Source of the DNA: Paenibacillus contaminans
GTDB taxonomy: Bacteria; Bacillota; Bacilli; Paenibacillales; NBRC-103111
Assembly (NCBI RefSeq): GCF_003285015.1
Contig: NZ_QMFB01000010.1
Span: 210,024-274,023, forward strand
Direction of reading: 5' to 3'
Length of the DNA: 64,000 bases
How positions within the stretch are numbered: the first letter of the stretch is position 1; each line of letters begins with the position of its first letter. Shown here one piece after another: positions 14,313 through 22,617 of the stretch. Made by a program: the position numbers and the translations under genes. The notes beneath the pieces were generated by a model that saw nothing but the letters and a program-made list of their open reading frames with translations, was not told the DNA's origin and did no database searches.

Positions 14313-16142
14313 ATGAACGTAAAAGAACTGCTGGAACGGCTGCCTGAGCCGGCCATTGCCATCTTCAAGCAGCAGGATGTGATTGCTGGGAGCTTGAACG
14401 AAGGGGTAACGCTTGGGGAAGCCTATACAACGAGGCGCATATTGTCCGAGCTGTACCGCACGATGCGAGAATGGGAAATAAAAACGCTCAAACGAATTGT
14501 CATCTCGTTCGGCAGCAGGCCGTTCGATGCTTCGGCGCTGGAAAAGGCTTCGCGGCATGATGCGTTGTCCGGCGCGGAACTGCGGCTTGGACTTCTGCAG
14601 CTGCGCCGCAGGGGCATTTTATTCGCCTTGAGCAAATCATGGGGCGAGACGCTTTTGCTGCTGCCTGAGGATAGCTTTGCAATCTGGCAGTCGCTCTTAT
14701 GCGACGATGGCTTTGAGAAGCCGGCTGCAAGCGAAAGCGCCGATCCGGAGAACGGCGGATATTTTGGCATCGCTTGGAATTTGCTGCTTTTGCTCCGTTA
14801 TTGCAGCGAATTCGAGGTAACGTTAACGGGGAAGGGAACGATCGCGAAGCAGCATCTCGCCGGCTTGCTCAAAAGGCTGACACTCAAAGAAGAGCAGCTC
14901 CGCCCGTTCGGGCTTTCCTATGAGCATGAAGCGTTTTATCCTGCCCATATAGCGGTATTGCTGGAAACGGCGTTTCGGCTGGGGCTCCTTTATATCGATA
15001 ACAAAACATTGGCGGTTAATCGGCAAGCCGTCGCTCATATGCTAGACGTATCGAACGAGCGCATTCATGCTATGCTATACCGTTGCTGGCGGGGCCTATA
15101 CCGGCCGGAAGCGTTATGGCTCGAGCATGCGCTTGTCTGGCTGGAGGGGCGGGAGGCGGGCGCCATGCAAACCGTTTCCGCATTGCGCAGCTGGCTAGCG
15201 GATAATCGCATCGTTCCGGCTGCGGAAGAAGACGCGGCTTGGGAAATTCTCGACGGCTGGCTGGAAGCGATGGCCGATTTGGGCTGGCTGGAGCTGTTCG
15301 CCCAGCCCGATGGCGGCACGGGAATCGTTACGCAGGTGTCGGGAGAAGCGACAGCACGGAATGCGAACGCAGACAGCGATGACGGTACAAAAGCCGGCAA
15401 GGAACCGGAGCGAATGTTATATGTTCAGCCCGATTTCGAGCTCCTCGTCCCGTCAGGCGCCTCTTATGCCGATATTTGGCAATTGACCGCAATAAGCGAG
15501 ACGGTTAGAGTGGACCGGAATATCGGCGTTTTGCGGCTGACCAAGGACCGCTTGCTGCAAGCGCGGCATCTTGGGATCGTGCGCGATATGCAGGAATCCT
15601 TGCTTTTTTTGCGATCCCGCGCCTACTACGGGCTTCCCGATAACGTCGAAACGACGTTGCTTCAGTGGGCTTCTCAGCAAGCGGATTCGGCTGAAAAAAA
15701 ACTTCATCATACAAAAACAATGAAAAACAATGTTTCTTTAGTATTGAGCGCGAGCCCGGAAAACTTTATACTGGAATCAGAGGCTGTGCATTGCGGCAGC
15801 TTCTTGTTTCATAAGGAGCCTTCGGTCTTCAACGTCGATTCTTCTCTGCCCGATCCGAACGAATTCGTTCCCGACATAAGACGAATTCCGGCTATGTGGG
15901 TGAAGCAATATCGCCCGTATCACGCTTCTACCTGCAAGGAGCTGCTGCGTCAGGCGATGGAGTGGAAGACTTATGTTAGAATGGATGTCGAGGGAACGGA
16001 GCGGCACATCGTTCCTACAGCCATTGTCGAAGAGTCAGGGGAGTGGAAGCTTCGCGGCCGGGAGGCCGAACATGTCGTCATGCTGACGCCGGATCAATGG
16101 CATGCGGTGCAGATCATGCTGCCCGGCTGCAGCCCGTCATAA
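14313..16142 (+). CDS. Helicase-associated protein (Helicase_C_3 type), XPB partner
   Basis: The 609-aa protein has no helicase ATPase motifs. Its N-terminal 330 residues are helical with winged-helix-like segments. The stretch from about 365 (MLYVQPDFELLVPSG through VDRNIGVLRLTKDRLL) matches the 'helicase conserved C-terminal, XPB/Ssl2-associated' domain found beside XPB genes in bacteria. It sits 31 bp after the XPB gene and ends 51 bp before ylbF. In archaea XPB works with the nuclease Bax1; this protein may be a functional analogue, but I see no nuclease motif. Its exact role is unknown. Confidence 0.75.
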   Translation: MNVKELLERLPEPAIAIFKQQDVIAGSLNEGVTLGEAYTTRRILSELYRTMREWEIKTLKRIVISFGSRPFDASALEKASRHDALSGAELRLGLLQLRRRGILFALSKSWGETLLLLPEDSFAIWQSLLCDDGFEKPAASESADPENGGYFGIAWNLLLLLRYCSEFEVTLTGKGTIAKQHLAGLLKRLTLKEEQLRPFGLSYEHEAFYPAHIAVLLETAFRLGLLYIDNKTLAVNRQAVAHMLDVSNERIHAMLYRCWRGLYRPEALWLEHALVWLEGREAGAMQTVSALRSWLADNRIVPAAEEDAAWEILDGWLEAMADLGWLELFAQPDGGTGIVTQVSGEATARNANADSDDGTKAGKEPERMLYVQPDFELLVPSGASYADIWQLTAISETVRVDRNIGVLRLTKDRLLQARHLGIVRDMQESLLFLRSRAYYGLPDNVETTLLQWASQQADSAEKKLHHTKTMKNNVSLVLSASPENFILESEAVHCGSFLFHKEPSVFNVDSSLPDPNEFVPDIRRIPAMWVKQYRPYHASTCKELLRQAMEWKTYVRMDVEGTERHIVPTAIVEESGEWKLRGREAEHVVMLTPDQWHAVQIMLPGCSPS

Positions 16143-16193
16143 AACGGTATATCTTAACGGATGCCGAAAAATTACAGGACAGGTCGTGATTCG

Positions 16194-16655
16194 ATGAGTA
16201 TATTGGAAGCGGAAGCGATCGATATGGCCGGTGTCTTAATGCACGCATACGAGCTTGGCGATCTGATCAACGGATCGGCTGAAGTTTCGCAATATTTATA
16301 CTGGAAGCGGAAGGTCGAACAAGACGAGGAAGTCAAACGGCTTGTTCGGCTCTTCGCCAAAAAGAAAGAGCTGTTCGAGGAATGCGAGCGGTTCGGCCAC
16401 TTTCATCCGGACTACCATGCAGCTATGGACGAGGTAAAACGGGTTCAGGCGCAATTGGACGGAATGGAAGCCGTACGGCAATTCAAGGAAGCGGAAGAGC
16501 GGGTGGACGACCTGCTTTATCAAATTTCCAAAACGATCGCACACGCCGTTTCCGAAACGGTGAAGGTTCCGAGCAATAATCCGCTGGCAGACGGCGGAGG
16601 CTGCGGTTCGGGCGGCTGCAGCTCCGGCGGCAGCTGCAGCGGCAATTGCGGATAA
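16194..16655 (+). CDS. ylbF: YlbF/RicF family protein with Cys-rich C-terminal tail
   Basis: ATG 16194 is preferred over the in-frame ATG 16161 because the family starts at this point. The first ~130 of 153 residues form the helical YlbF/YmcA domain (DLINGSAEVSQYLYWKRKVE, FHPDYHAAMDEVKRVQAQLD). In B. subtilis RicF (YlbF) joins RicA and RicT in a complex that carries Fe-S clusters and stimulates RNase Y-dependent mRNA maturation, affecting competence, biofilm and sporulation. The last ~20 residues are Gly/Ser-rich with four Cys (GGCGSGGCSSGGSCSGNC), a tail absent from short YlbF versions. It is followed by ylbG as in B. subtilis. Confidence 0.88.
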   Translation: MSILEAEAIDMAGVLMHAYELGDLINGSAEVSQYLYWKRKVEQDEEVKRLVRLFAKKKELFEECERFGHFHPDYHAAMDEVKRVQAQLDGMEAVRQFKEAEERVDDLLYQISKTIAHAVSETVKVPSNNPLADGGGCGSGGCSSGGSCSGNCG

Positions 16656-16786
16656 ATCGCACAGTGCATGAGGGAGCGGACTGCTTTTGCCTTTTCCGCT
16701 CCCGGCATGCTGCGACAGCACCCGATTGCGAAAACGCCTTCAGCGTATTCGCCGGCATAATTAACCATTGGAAGAGAGGGACTCGC

Positions 16787-17050
16787 ATGCTTACGCAGCG
16801 CAGCGGGCTGATCGTATGGGTAAACGATCTGAAGCCGGCCAAAAACTTGGAGCGATTCGGCTCTATCCACTATATGTCCAAAAAAATGCATTACGTCGTC
16901 ATGTACATTCATGCGGACAAGCTGGATGAAACGGTGCGCAACATTCAAAAGCTTCCCTACGTCAAAAAGGTTGAACGTTCTTTCCGGAATGAAATCAAGA
17001 CGGAGTACAGCCGTAACGTACCGGACAAAACACGTTCTTACACGGTATGA
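16787..17050 (+). CDS. ylbG: YlbG family protein (UPF0298)
   Basis: ATG 16787 follows GAGAGGG. The 87-aa protein matches YlbG: RSGLIVWVNDLKPAKNLERF, then GSIHYMSKKMHYVVMYI and a closing LPYVKKVERSFR. Its function is unknown. It follows ylbF, separated by 131 bp without a recognisable terminator, which matches the ylbF-ylbG order of Bacillus. Confidence 0.88.
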   Translation: MLTQRSGLIVWVNDLKPAKNLERFGSIHYMSKKMHYVVMYIHADKLDETVRNIQKLPYVKKVERSFRNEIKTEYSRNVPDKTRSYTV

Positions 17051-17139
17051 CGAGGCGCCTTTCGCCGGGCATTTTATCGGCGAAATTACGGTGGCGGACA
17101 AATTTTATATGGAAACCGTTAAACTTCTTAATTAATTAA

Positions 17140-17168
17140 TTGTAATATTTGTAAATATGGAGTAAAAT
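17140..17168 (+). promoter_or_regulatory. Candidate sigma-A promoter for the 145-aa protein
   Basis: TTGTAA (17140-17145) and TAAAAT (17163-17168) are 17 bp apart, in a locally AT-rich stretch. Confidence 0.55.
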
Positions 17169-17239
17169 ATATTAAAGAGGGCGATATCGAAAAGTACATA
17201 GTCTGAAGGGCCTGTTTTTTTGGGAGGAGAGTTGCGATA

Positions 17240-17677
17240 ATGAGAGATAGAATGATGAACAGGTGGAGCACCTACGAGCCTTTTTATGTAGAGCTTGGGG
17301 AAAAAAGAATCGCCGATATCGTAATTACAAACCATGCCCGCTCTCGCTGGATCGATCGGGTTGAAAGCGAAAAAACAGGTTTTGACGACATTTGTGCTTT
17401 TCTATGGAGCAAGCTTAAGCAATCAAGCGTACAATCTTATTACCGAAATGAGCAGGATGTTTATTTAATAGACGACGATTTGGTTATGGTTGCGGAATTT
17501 TCGCCCATCGAATCGGAAACGGACATAACGGGGAATGTGCTGCACAAAATGATCGTCGTTACGTTCCTTGGGCGAATGTCCGAAACGATCGAGCTGCGTG
17601 ATCTTAAATCGTATTATTCATGGCTGCGCCATTCCCGAAGAATGACGCTGATTAAAAACAGCCGTAAACGCAGATAA
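17240..17677 (+). CDS. Unrecognised 145-aa protein
   Basis: ATG 17240 has GGGAGGAGAG upstream. The product is soluble with a very basic C-terminus (SRRMTLIKNSRKRR). Its N-terminal third contains VITNHARSRWIDRV, a helix-start motif reminiscent of small toxin-like or phage-associated domains, followed by beta-rich segments (DVYLIDDDLVMVAEF, KMIVVTFLG). The layout beta-alpha-beta with a basic tail is compatible with a nucleic-acid-binding RelE/DUF4258-like fold, but this is weak. No antitoxin-like neighbour is seen: it stands alone between its own promoter and terminator. Confidence 0.7.
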   Translation: MRDRMMNRWSTYEPFYVELGEKRIADIVITNHARSRWIDRVESEKTGFDDICAFLWSKLKQSSVQSYYRNEQDVYLIDDDLVMVAEFSPIESETDITGNVLHKMIVVTFLGRMSETIELRDLKSYYSWLRHSRRMTLIKNSRKRR

Positions 17678-17752
17678 CGAAGGGGCGAACCTGTTGCGAC
17701 AGCGGGCGTCCCGGTAAGCGAAGCGAAATTGCGATAGACCATAATCCAAGCG

Positions 17753-17801
17753 AAGAAGCCAGCCAAACCGCTGAAACTGCGGGGACGGAGGCTTCTTTTT
17801 C
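17753..17801 (+). terminator. Terminator after the 145-aa protein gene
   Basis: GAAGCC/GGCTTC outer pairing with an inner CCGC/GCGG hairpin, followed by TTTTT at 17796-17800. Confidence 0.6.
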
Positions 17802-17837
17802 GTTGCGGAGCAATAGTCGCGGGGATTGCGCTTGATT

Positions 17838-17847
17838 ATGCTATAAT
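17838..17847 (+). promoter_or_regulatory. Extended -10 (TGCTATAAT) before the LysR gene
   Basis: A perfect TATAAT at 17842-17847 has TG at -1 spacing; no clear -35 is present. Confidence 0.4.
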
Positions 17848-17887
17848 GGATGGAGCCGTAAGGCTTGAAACGGGGGTTCGGCATCAA

Positions 17888-18799
17888 ATGGCAATCAACT
17901 TTCATCAATTGCATATTTTTTATACCGTCGCGGAGAAGGGCAGCTTTTCGAGCGCTGCGCAGGCTCTGCATATGACCCAGCCGGCTGTGACCATGCAGGT
18001 GCAATCGCTGGAGGAGCAGCTTGGCGTGAAGCTTTTCGTCCGCACGACCAAAAAAATCGAGCTTACCGAAGCGGGACGCGAGCTTATGCCTTACGCCAGA
18101 CGAAGCATCGAGCTGATTCAGGAAACGGAGTCGGCCATGGCGAGTTATTGCCATAAGCTGACGGGAAGGCTCCACCTCGGAGCCAGTTTGACTGTCGGCG
18201 AATATATGCTTCCGCGGCTGCTCGGGCCGTTTAACGAGGAATATCCGCAAATATCCGTCAGTCTGAAGGTGATCAATACGACGCAAATCGTCGAGGAAAT
18301 CGCCCAGCATACGCTTAACTTCGGCTTGGTGGAGGCTCTTGTCGATCATCCGGATATGCAGTCCGACGCCGTTCTGAGCGACGAGCTGAAGCTGATCGTC
18401 CCGTCGGGGCATCCGCTAGCCAAACAGACGAAAATCACGATGGAGGACGCCTTGTCCTATCCTTTTGTACTCAGGGAAAAAGGGTCCGGGACCCGGCGTG
18501 TGATGGAGGAGGAGCTGCTTCGGCGCGGCGTCGATCCCCGCGGCATGCGCATCGTGATGGAGCTGGGAAGCACGGGCGCCGTGAAATCGGCAGTGGAAGC
18601 AAACCTGGGGCTGTCCATTTTATCGCAATCGGCGGTGAAGCATGAGGTTGCGCTAGGGATCGTGCAGGCTAGAGAAATAGAAGGCATCCGGTTCACGCGC
18701 AGTTTTTATGCCGTTCGCTTGAAGTCGGCCTTGCTGCCAATGGCTGCCATTACGTTCCTCGAATTTTTGCGGGAACGCGATTTGAACAAATGGTTATAA
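17888..18799 (+). CDS. LysR family transcriptional regulator
   Basis: ATG 17888 gives the canonical N-terminus (INFHQLHIFYTVAEKGSF). The 303-aa protein has the LysR helix-turn-helix (SSAAQALHMTQPAVTMQVQS, residues ~20-40), LGVKLFVRTTKKIELTEAG, and a type 2 periplasmic-binding-like effector domain from about 90 (GRLHLGASLTVGEYMLP). The effector-domain sequence is like CysL/YwfK-type regulators, but the inducer cannot be deduced. No divergent target gene is next to it; the neighbour downstream is a PHP phosphoesterase on the same strand, 50 bp away. Confidence 0.88.
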   Translation: MAINFHQLHIFYTVAEKGSFSSAAQALHMTQPAVTMQVQSLEEQLGVKLFVRTTKKIELTEAGRELMPYARRSIELIQETESAMASYCHKLTGRLHLGASLTVGEYMLPRLLGPFNEEYPQISVSLKVINTTQIVEEIAQHTLNFGLVEALVDHPDMQSDAVLSDELKLIVPSGHPLAKQTKITMEDALSYPFVLREKGSGTRRVMEEELLRRGVDPRGMRIVMELGSTGAVKSAVEANLGLSILSQSAVKHEVALGIVQAREIEGIRFTRSFYAVRLKSALLPMAAITFLEFLRERDLNKWL

Positions 18800-18849
18800 A
18801 ATGACGGCGCCGATGGCGCTTTATCGAATGATAAATGGAGGAATTGGGG

Positions 18850-19722
18850 ATGGATAGAGGTTTTGCGGATTTACATACGCATACGATCGCTTCCGACGGC
18901 ATGCTGACCCCGAGCGGGAATGTAAGATTGGCTCAAGCTGCCGGTCTTGCCGCTGTGGCGATTACGGATCACGATACCGTTTCGGGCGTTGCCGAAGCGG
19001 TGGAAGAAGGCCGGAGCATCGGCTTAGAGGTCGTGCCGGGCGTTGAAATATCCACATCGGCGCGCGGCCAGGATATCCATGTGCTCGGGTATTTTATCGA
19101 CACGCTCGACCCGTTGCTTCTCGATAGACTGGAGCAGCTTCGCGAGGTGCGCAAGCGGCGCAATGACGCGCTGATCGAGAAGCTGCAGACATGCGGCTTC
19201 GAATTGACGATGGATGAAGTCATCGCCAATATAGGACGCGAGCTGAAGCCGGACGAATCGGTCGGCAGGCCGCATATCGCAGCTTTGCTTGTCAAGCGAG
19301 GTTATGTGGGCTCGTTGGAGGAGGCGTTCTCGGATTATTTGGGCAAAGGCGGCAAAGCTTACGTCAATGCGCCGAGAATCGAGCCGGCGGAAGCGATCCG
19401 CTGGATCCACGAGGCGGGAGGCTCGGCCGTTCTCGCCCATCCCGGGCTGTACGCGGATGACGAGCTTGTGGAACGGATCGCCGAAGCCGGCTTGGACGGC
19501 ATCGAAGCCTACCATGCCGATCATTCGGCGGAAGACGCCGGGCGTTACGAGCAAATCGCTTCGCGCTTCGGGCTGCTCGTGACCGCAGGCTCCGATTTTC
19601 ACGGGGAGCGGGACGGCATCGTATTCCATTCTCCGCTCGGCTCGCGGAAAATTGCCATGTCCGCGGTGGATGCGCTGCGGGAAAAAGCGGCGTCGCGCAA
19701 ACACGGCCGTGATGACCGGTAA
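18850..19722 (+). CDS. PHP-domain phosphoesterase (RNase AM / nucleoside bisphosphate phosphatase-like)
   Basis: ATG 18850 is seven bases after GGAGG; an in-frame ATG at 18835 overlaps that site. The 290-aa protein has the PHP metal motifs ADLHTHTIASDG (residues 6-17), TDHDTVSG, a GVEIS loop, LAHPGLYA and the terminal SDFHGE. The domain order equals that of E. coli TrpH/YciV, a 5'-3' exonuclease acting on 5'-monophosphate RNA and a 3',5'-nucleotide bisphosphate phosphatase with Mn ions. The insertion around residues 95-165 (KRRNDALIEKLQ, GRPHIAALLV) is normal for this group. Exact substrate is inferred. Confidence 0.88.
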   Translation: MDRGFADLHTHTIASDGMLTPSGNVRLAQAAGLAAVAITDHDTVSGVAEAVEEGRSIGLEVVPGVEISTSARGQDIHVLGYFIDTLDPLLLDRLEQLREVRKRRNDALIEKLQTCGFELTMDEVIANIGRELKPDESVGRPHIAALLVKRGYVGSLEEAFSDYLGKGGKAYVNAPRIEPAEAIRWIHEAGGSAVLAHPGLYADDELVERIAEAGLDGIEAYHADHSAEDAGRYEQIASRFGLLVTAGSDFHGERDGIVFHSPLGSRKIAMSAVDALREKAASRKHGRDDR

Positions 19723-19730
19723 ACAATCAG

Positions 19731-19766
19731 AAACGGCGCCCCTGCAGTAACGGAGGCGCCGTTTTT
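19731..19766 (+). terminator. Terminator after the PHP gene
   Basis: AAACGGCGCC (19731-19740) pairs with GGCGCCGTTT, followed by T residues. Confidence 0.85.
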
Positions 19767-19858
19767 GATTGCTGCCGCAAAGCCGTTCCAGGGCATGCGC
19801 ACATAAATGGTTGAAGTCGTCAATATACTCGGCACGACTCCGGAAGCCCGTTCGCTGC

Positions 19859-21616
19859 TCAGCTCTTTCCGGCGGTTTGCAGCGATTTGATCGCGGCTTC
19901 GTTAGGCGTGACGAACAGCGTTTTTTGATGATCGTAGATGACGAACCCCGGCTTGGAGCCGTTCGGCTTGCGTACATGGCGGATCAGCGTGTAGTCGACC
20001 GGCACTTGGCTGGACTGTTTGGCTTGGCTGTAGTAAGCGGCCAATTGCGCAGCCTCGGACAAGGTCGGCTCGCCGAATTTGCCGCTGCGAATGACGACAT
20101 GCGAACCGGGAATATCTTTCGTATGCAGCCACGTATCGGTCGATTGCGCCAGCCTGTTCGTCAAATACTCGTTCTGCGTATTGTTTTTGCCGACATAAAT
20201 CGGAATGTTCTCGCTCGACATGTAGCAGGTGATGACCGGCTTGTCGGGCTTTTTCTTTTTGACCGACTTTTTGCCGCGGTGCCGGATATAACCTTGCTCG
20301 ATCAATTCCTCGCGGATTTCCTCGATATCGGAAAGCGAGGCGTCTCCGATTTGCTGCAGAACGGTTTCGAGGTATCTTATTTCCGTGCGGGTACTCTCAA
20401 GCTGCTCGCGAACGGCAATCAGACTGTTTTTGCTTTTGGCGTATTTTTTGAAATAACGCTGGGCGTTTTCGGACGGCGACAGCTGCGGATCCAGCTCGAT
20501 CGCGACAGTCCGTTGCTCTTCATCGTAATAGTTGATCGTCTCGACTTGCTTGTCGCCCTTGCGGATCTGATGGATAGAAGCGGTTACCAGCTCGCCGAGA
20601 ATTCGGAACCGGTCGGCGTCTTTGGCATCCTCCATCGTTTCCTCAAGCTTTTCCAGCTTCTTGATGTTTTTGTTTTTCTCATTCTGCAAAAATTTCAGCA
20701 GATCGGCCATGCGCTGCTTGACTGTATCGCGTTCCGCCCTGTCGCCGTAATAGGCTTCCAGGCATTCGAAAATCGTGCCGAAATGTTTCGCTTCGCCTCC
20801 GGCATACGTAAGCTCCGTGATCGAAAACAGCTCTTTGCCGCCACTCGTCGTAACGATTGCCGGCGCATAGCGGCGCTGCCGGACAAGCTCCATAAGTTCC
20901 TTAAACGGAGGCCATACGGCGCTAGGCGATAGTGCGGCACTTTCTTTCACCGTACGGTGAACGATTTCGGCGGCGATCGTCGGGCTGATGCCGCTGAATG
21001 CGGCGACCAGCCGGTCCGCGAGCGCTTTGCCGCTGCCGCCGCCGTCCGTTTCGCCGTCCTCCGCCAACAGCTCGACAAAGGCGTCGGAGCTGACGAGAAG
21101 CGGGTCTTGCTTGCCTTGATCGGGAGGAGCGACGTACACGCTGCCGGGCATGATGACGCGGTAGCTGCTGATCGAAGGCGTGACGTGATGGATGCCGTCG
21201 ATAACCGCTCCGCTTTTCGGGTCCAGCAGCACGATGTTGCTGTGCCGTCCCATCAGCTCGACGACGATCGTTTTCAAGCTCAAATCGCCGAGCTCGTCGC
21301 GATGTCTGACGCTAATATGCAAAATGCGCTCCATGCCGACCTGCTCGACCGATTCGATGACGCCGCCCTCGCAATGCTTGCGCAGCAGCATGCAGAACAT
21401 CGGCGCCTCCAGCGGATTGACGAACGGCTGCGCCGTCATATGGACGCGGGGATAGGTAGGGCTGGCCGACAGAAGCAGCCGTAAATTTTGTCCCTGCGCA
21501 CGGAGCTGCAGGAGGATATCGTTGTTCGAAGGCTGGTGGATTTTGTTGATCCGCCCGCCGATGCAAGCTTGCAGCTCGTCTCGTACTGCACGTATGACCA
21601 AACCGTCTAGAGCCAT
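19859..21616 (-). CDS. rqcH: Rqc2/NFACT homologue RqcH
   Basis: ATG at 21616 (minus strand) follows a GGAG site; the in-frame ATG further up at 21634 would give six extra residues. The 585-aa protein shows the NFACT-N domain (MALDGLVIRAVRDEL, then GGRINKIHQP, MLLRKH), a central coiled coil (about 290-430), and the C-terminal NFACT-R domain with DTWLHTKDIPGSHVVI. RqcH binds 50S subunits with stalled peptidyl-tRNA and adds C-terminal alanine tails that target the chain for degradation. In B. subtilis it is yloA, next to yloB; here yloB-like ATPase lies 5 kb away and the gene points away from it. Confidence 0.93.
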   Translation of the reverse strand: MALDGLVIRAVRDELQACIGGRINKIHQPSNNDILLQLRAQGQNLRLLLSASPTYPRVHMTAQPFVNPLEAPMFCMLLRKHCEGGVIESVEQVGMERILHISVRHRDELGDLSLKTIVVELMGRHSNIVLLDPKSGAVIDGIHHVTPSISSYRVIMPGSVYVAPPDQGKQDPLLVSSDAFVELLAEDGETDGGGSGKALADRLVAAFSGISPTIAAEIVHRTVKESAALSPSAVWPPFKELMELVRQRRYAPAIVTTSGGKELFSITELTYAGGEAKHFGTIFECLEAYYGDRAERDTVKQRMADLLKFLQNEKNKNIKKLEKLEETMEDAKDADRFRILGELVTASIHQIRKGDKQVETINYYDEEQRTVAIELDPQLSPSENAQRYFKKYAKSKNSLIAVREQLESTRTEIRYLETVLQQIGDASLSDIEEIREELIEQGYIRHRGKKSVKKKKPDKPVITCYMSSENIPIYVGKNNTQNEYLTNRLAQSTDTWLHTKDIPGSHVVIRSGKFGEPTLSEAAQLAAYYSQAKQSSQVPVDYTLIRHVRKPNGSKPGFVIYDHQKTLFVTPNEAAIKSLQTAGKS

Positions 21617-21663
21617 GATGACACTCCATTCCAAATTACAAAAGTACGATTATTTAGGGATCA

Positions 21664-21692
21664 ATTATATATCATGCCATAGTTTGGATCAA
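21664..21692 (-). promoter_or_regulatory. Sigma-A promoter for rqcH
   Basis: On the minus strand TTGATC (21692-21687) and TATAAT (21669-21664) are 17 bp apart. Nearby 21730-21749 is an imperfect inverted repeat (AAAACCG-CGC-CGGTTT). Confidence 0.7.
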
Positions 21693-21924
21693 AACTTAAG
21701 CGGAAAGTTTGGTTGCTACTCATTTTCGGACAAAACCGCGCCGGTTTGTGTTAAGAAATTCTTCATATTTTCTGTAGTCTTTCTTAAGGGGCTTCGATTA
21801 CAATTGGAAATGATTGCTTTTATGTTACAAATTGTATCGAAAGAATGGGTAAGCTTTTCGCTTTCCCGTTCGTCTATGTATCATAGGGGAGTTTGCCTCT
21901 TCTGGAATATGAAGGAGGATTCAC

Positions 21925-22617
21925 GTGCTTGTCATCGAAAACTTGTCGCACATGTTTCGCAACGGAGGGGAAGATACGGTCGTTCTCCAAAACATCAATT
22001 TTCGCGTCGAGAAAAATGAAATCGTGGCGCTGCTCGGCAGCTCGGGCTCCGGAAAATCGACGCTGCTCAACCTCATGGCCGGATTGATGAAGCCGACGTC
22101 GGGTTCGATTCTGATCGATAACCGGGCAATCGAAAAAATGAGCGAAAACGAGCTCGCCGAATTCCGCAGGTCGCATATCGGCTTTATTTTTCAATCCTAC
22201 GAGCTTATTCCGCATTTGACGGTTCGCGAGAATGTCGAGCTGCCGCTCGTGTTTCAAGGCGTTCGCGACAAAGCAAGAAGGGAGCAGGCGCTTGCGCTGC
22301 TGGAGCAGGTCGGACTCGGCCAGAAGACGGAAATGTTCGTTTCCCAGCTTTCCGGCGGACAGCAGCAAAGGGTCAGTATTGCCAGATCGCTCATTACCAA
22401 TCCGTCCGTCGTGTTTGCGGACGAGCCGACCGGCAATCTCGATACGAAGACGGAGAAGGAAATCATCGATCTTCTGCTCGATTTAAACAAAACGCTGGGG
22501 ATGACCTTCGTCATCGTCACGCACGAGCACGAGGTAGCCAAGCGGACGAAACGGATCATACAGCTGCGGGACGGAGTACTCGTCGAGGACGAAGACTGGG
22601 GAGGGGAGAACGAGTGA
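21925..22617 (+). CDS. ABC transporter ATP-binding protein (MacB/LolD type)
   Basis: GTG 21925 follows AAGGAGGA. The 230-aa ATPase has Walker A GSSGSGKST, Q-loop FIFQSYELIP, signature LSGGQQQR, Walker B VVFADEPTGNLD and the H-loop THEHEV. The GSSGSGKSTLLNLMAGL/PTGNLDTKT pattern is typical of the MacB/LolD/FtsE group that powers mechanotransmission rather than transport through the membrane part. It overlaps the permease gene by four bases (GTGA), showing translational coupling. Confidence 0.93.
   Translation: MLVIENLSHMFRNGGEDTVVLQNINFRVEKNEIVALLGSSGSGKSTLLNLMAGLMKPTSGSILIDNRAIEKMSENELAEFRRSHIGFIFQSYELIPHLTVRENVELPLVFQGVRDKARREQALALLEQVGLGQKTEMFVSQLSGGQQQRVSIARSLITNPSVVFADEPTGNLDTKTEKEIIDLLLDLNKTLGMTFVIVTHEHEVAKRTKRIIQLRDGVLVEDEDWGGENE

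Noticed and set aside
19769-20932. 387-aa plus-strand ORF opposite rqcH
   Set aside because: It mirrors the codon pattern of rqcH on the other strand; no ribosome binding site or family features.
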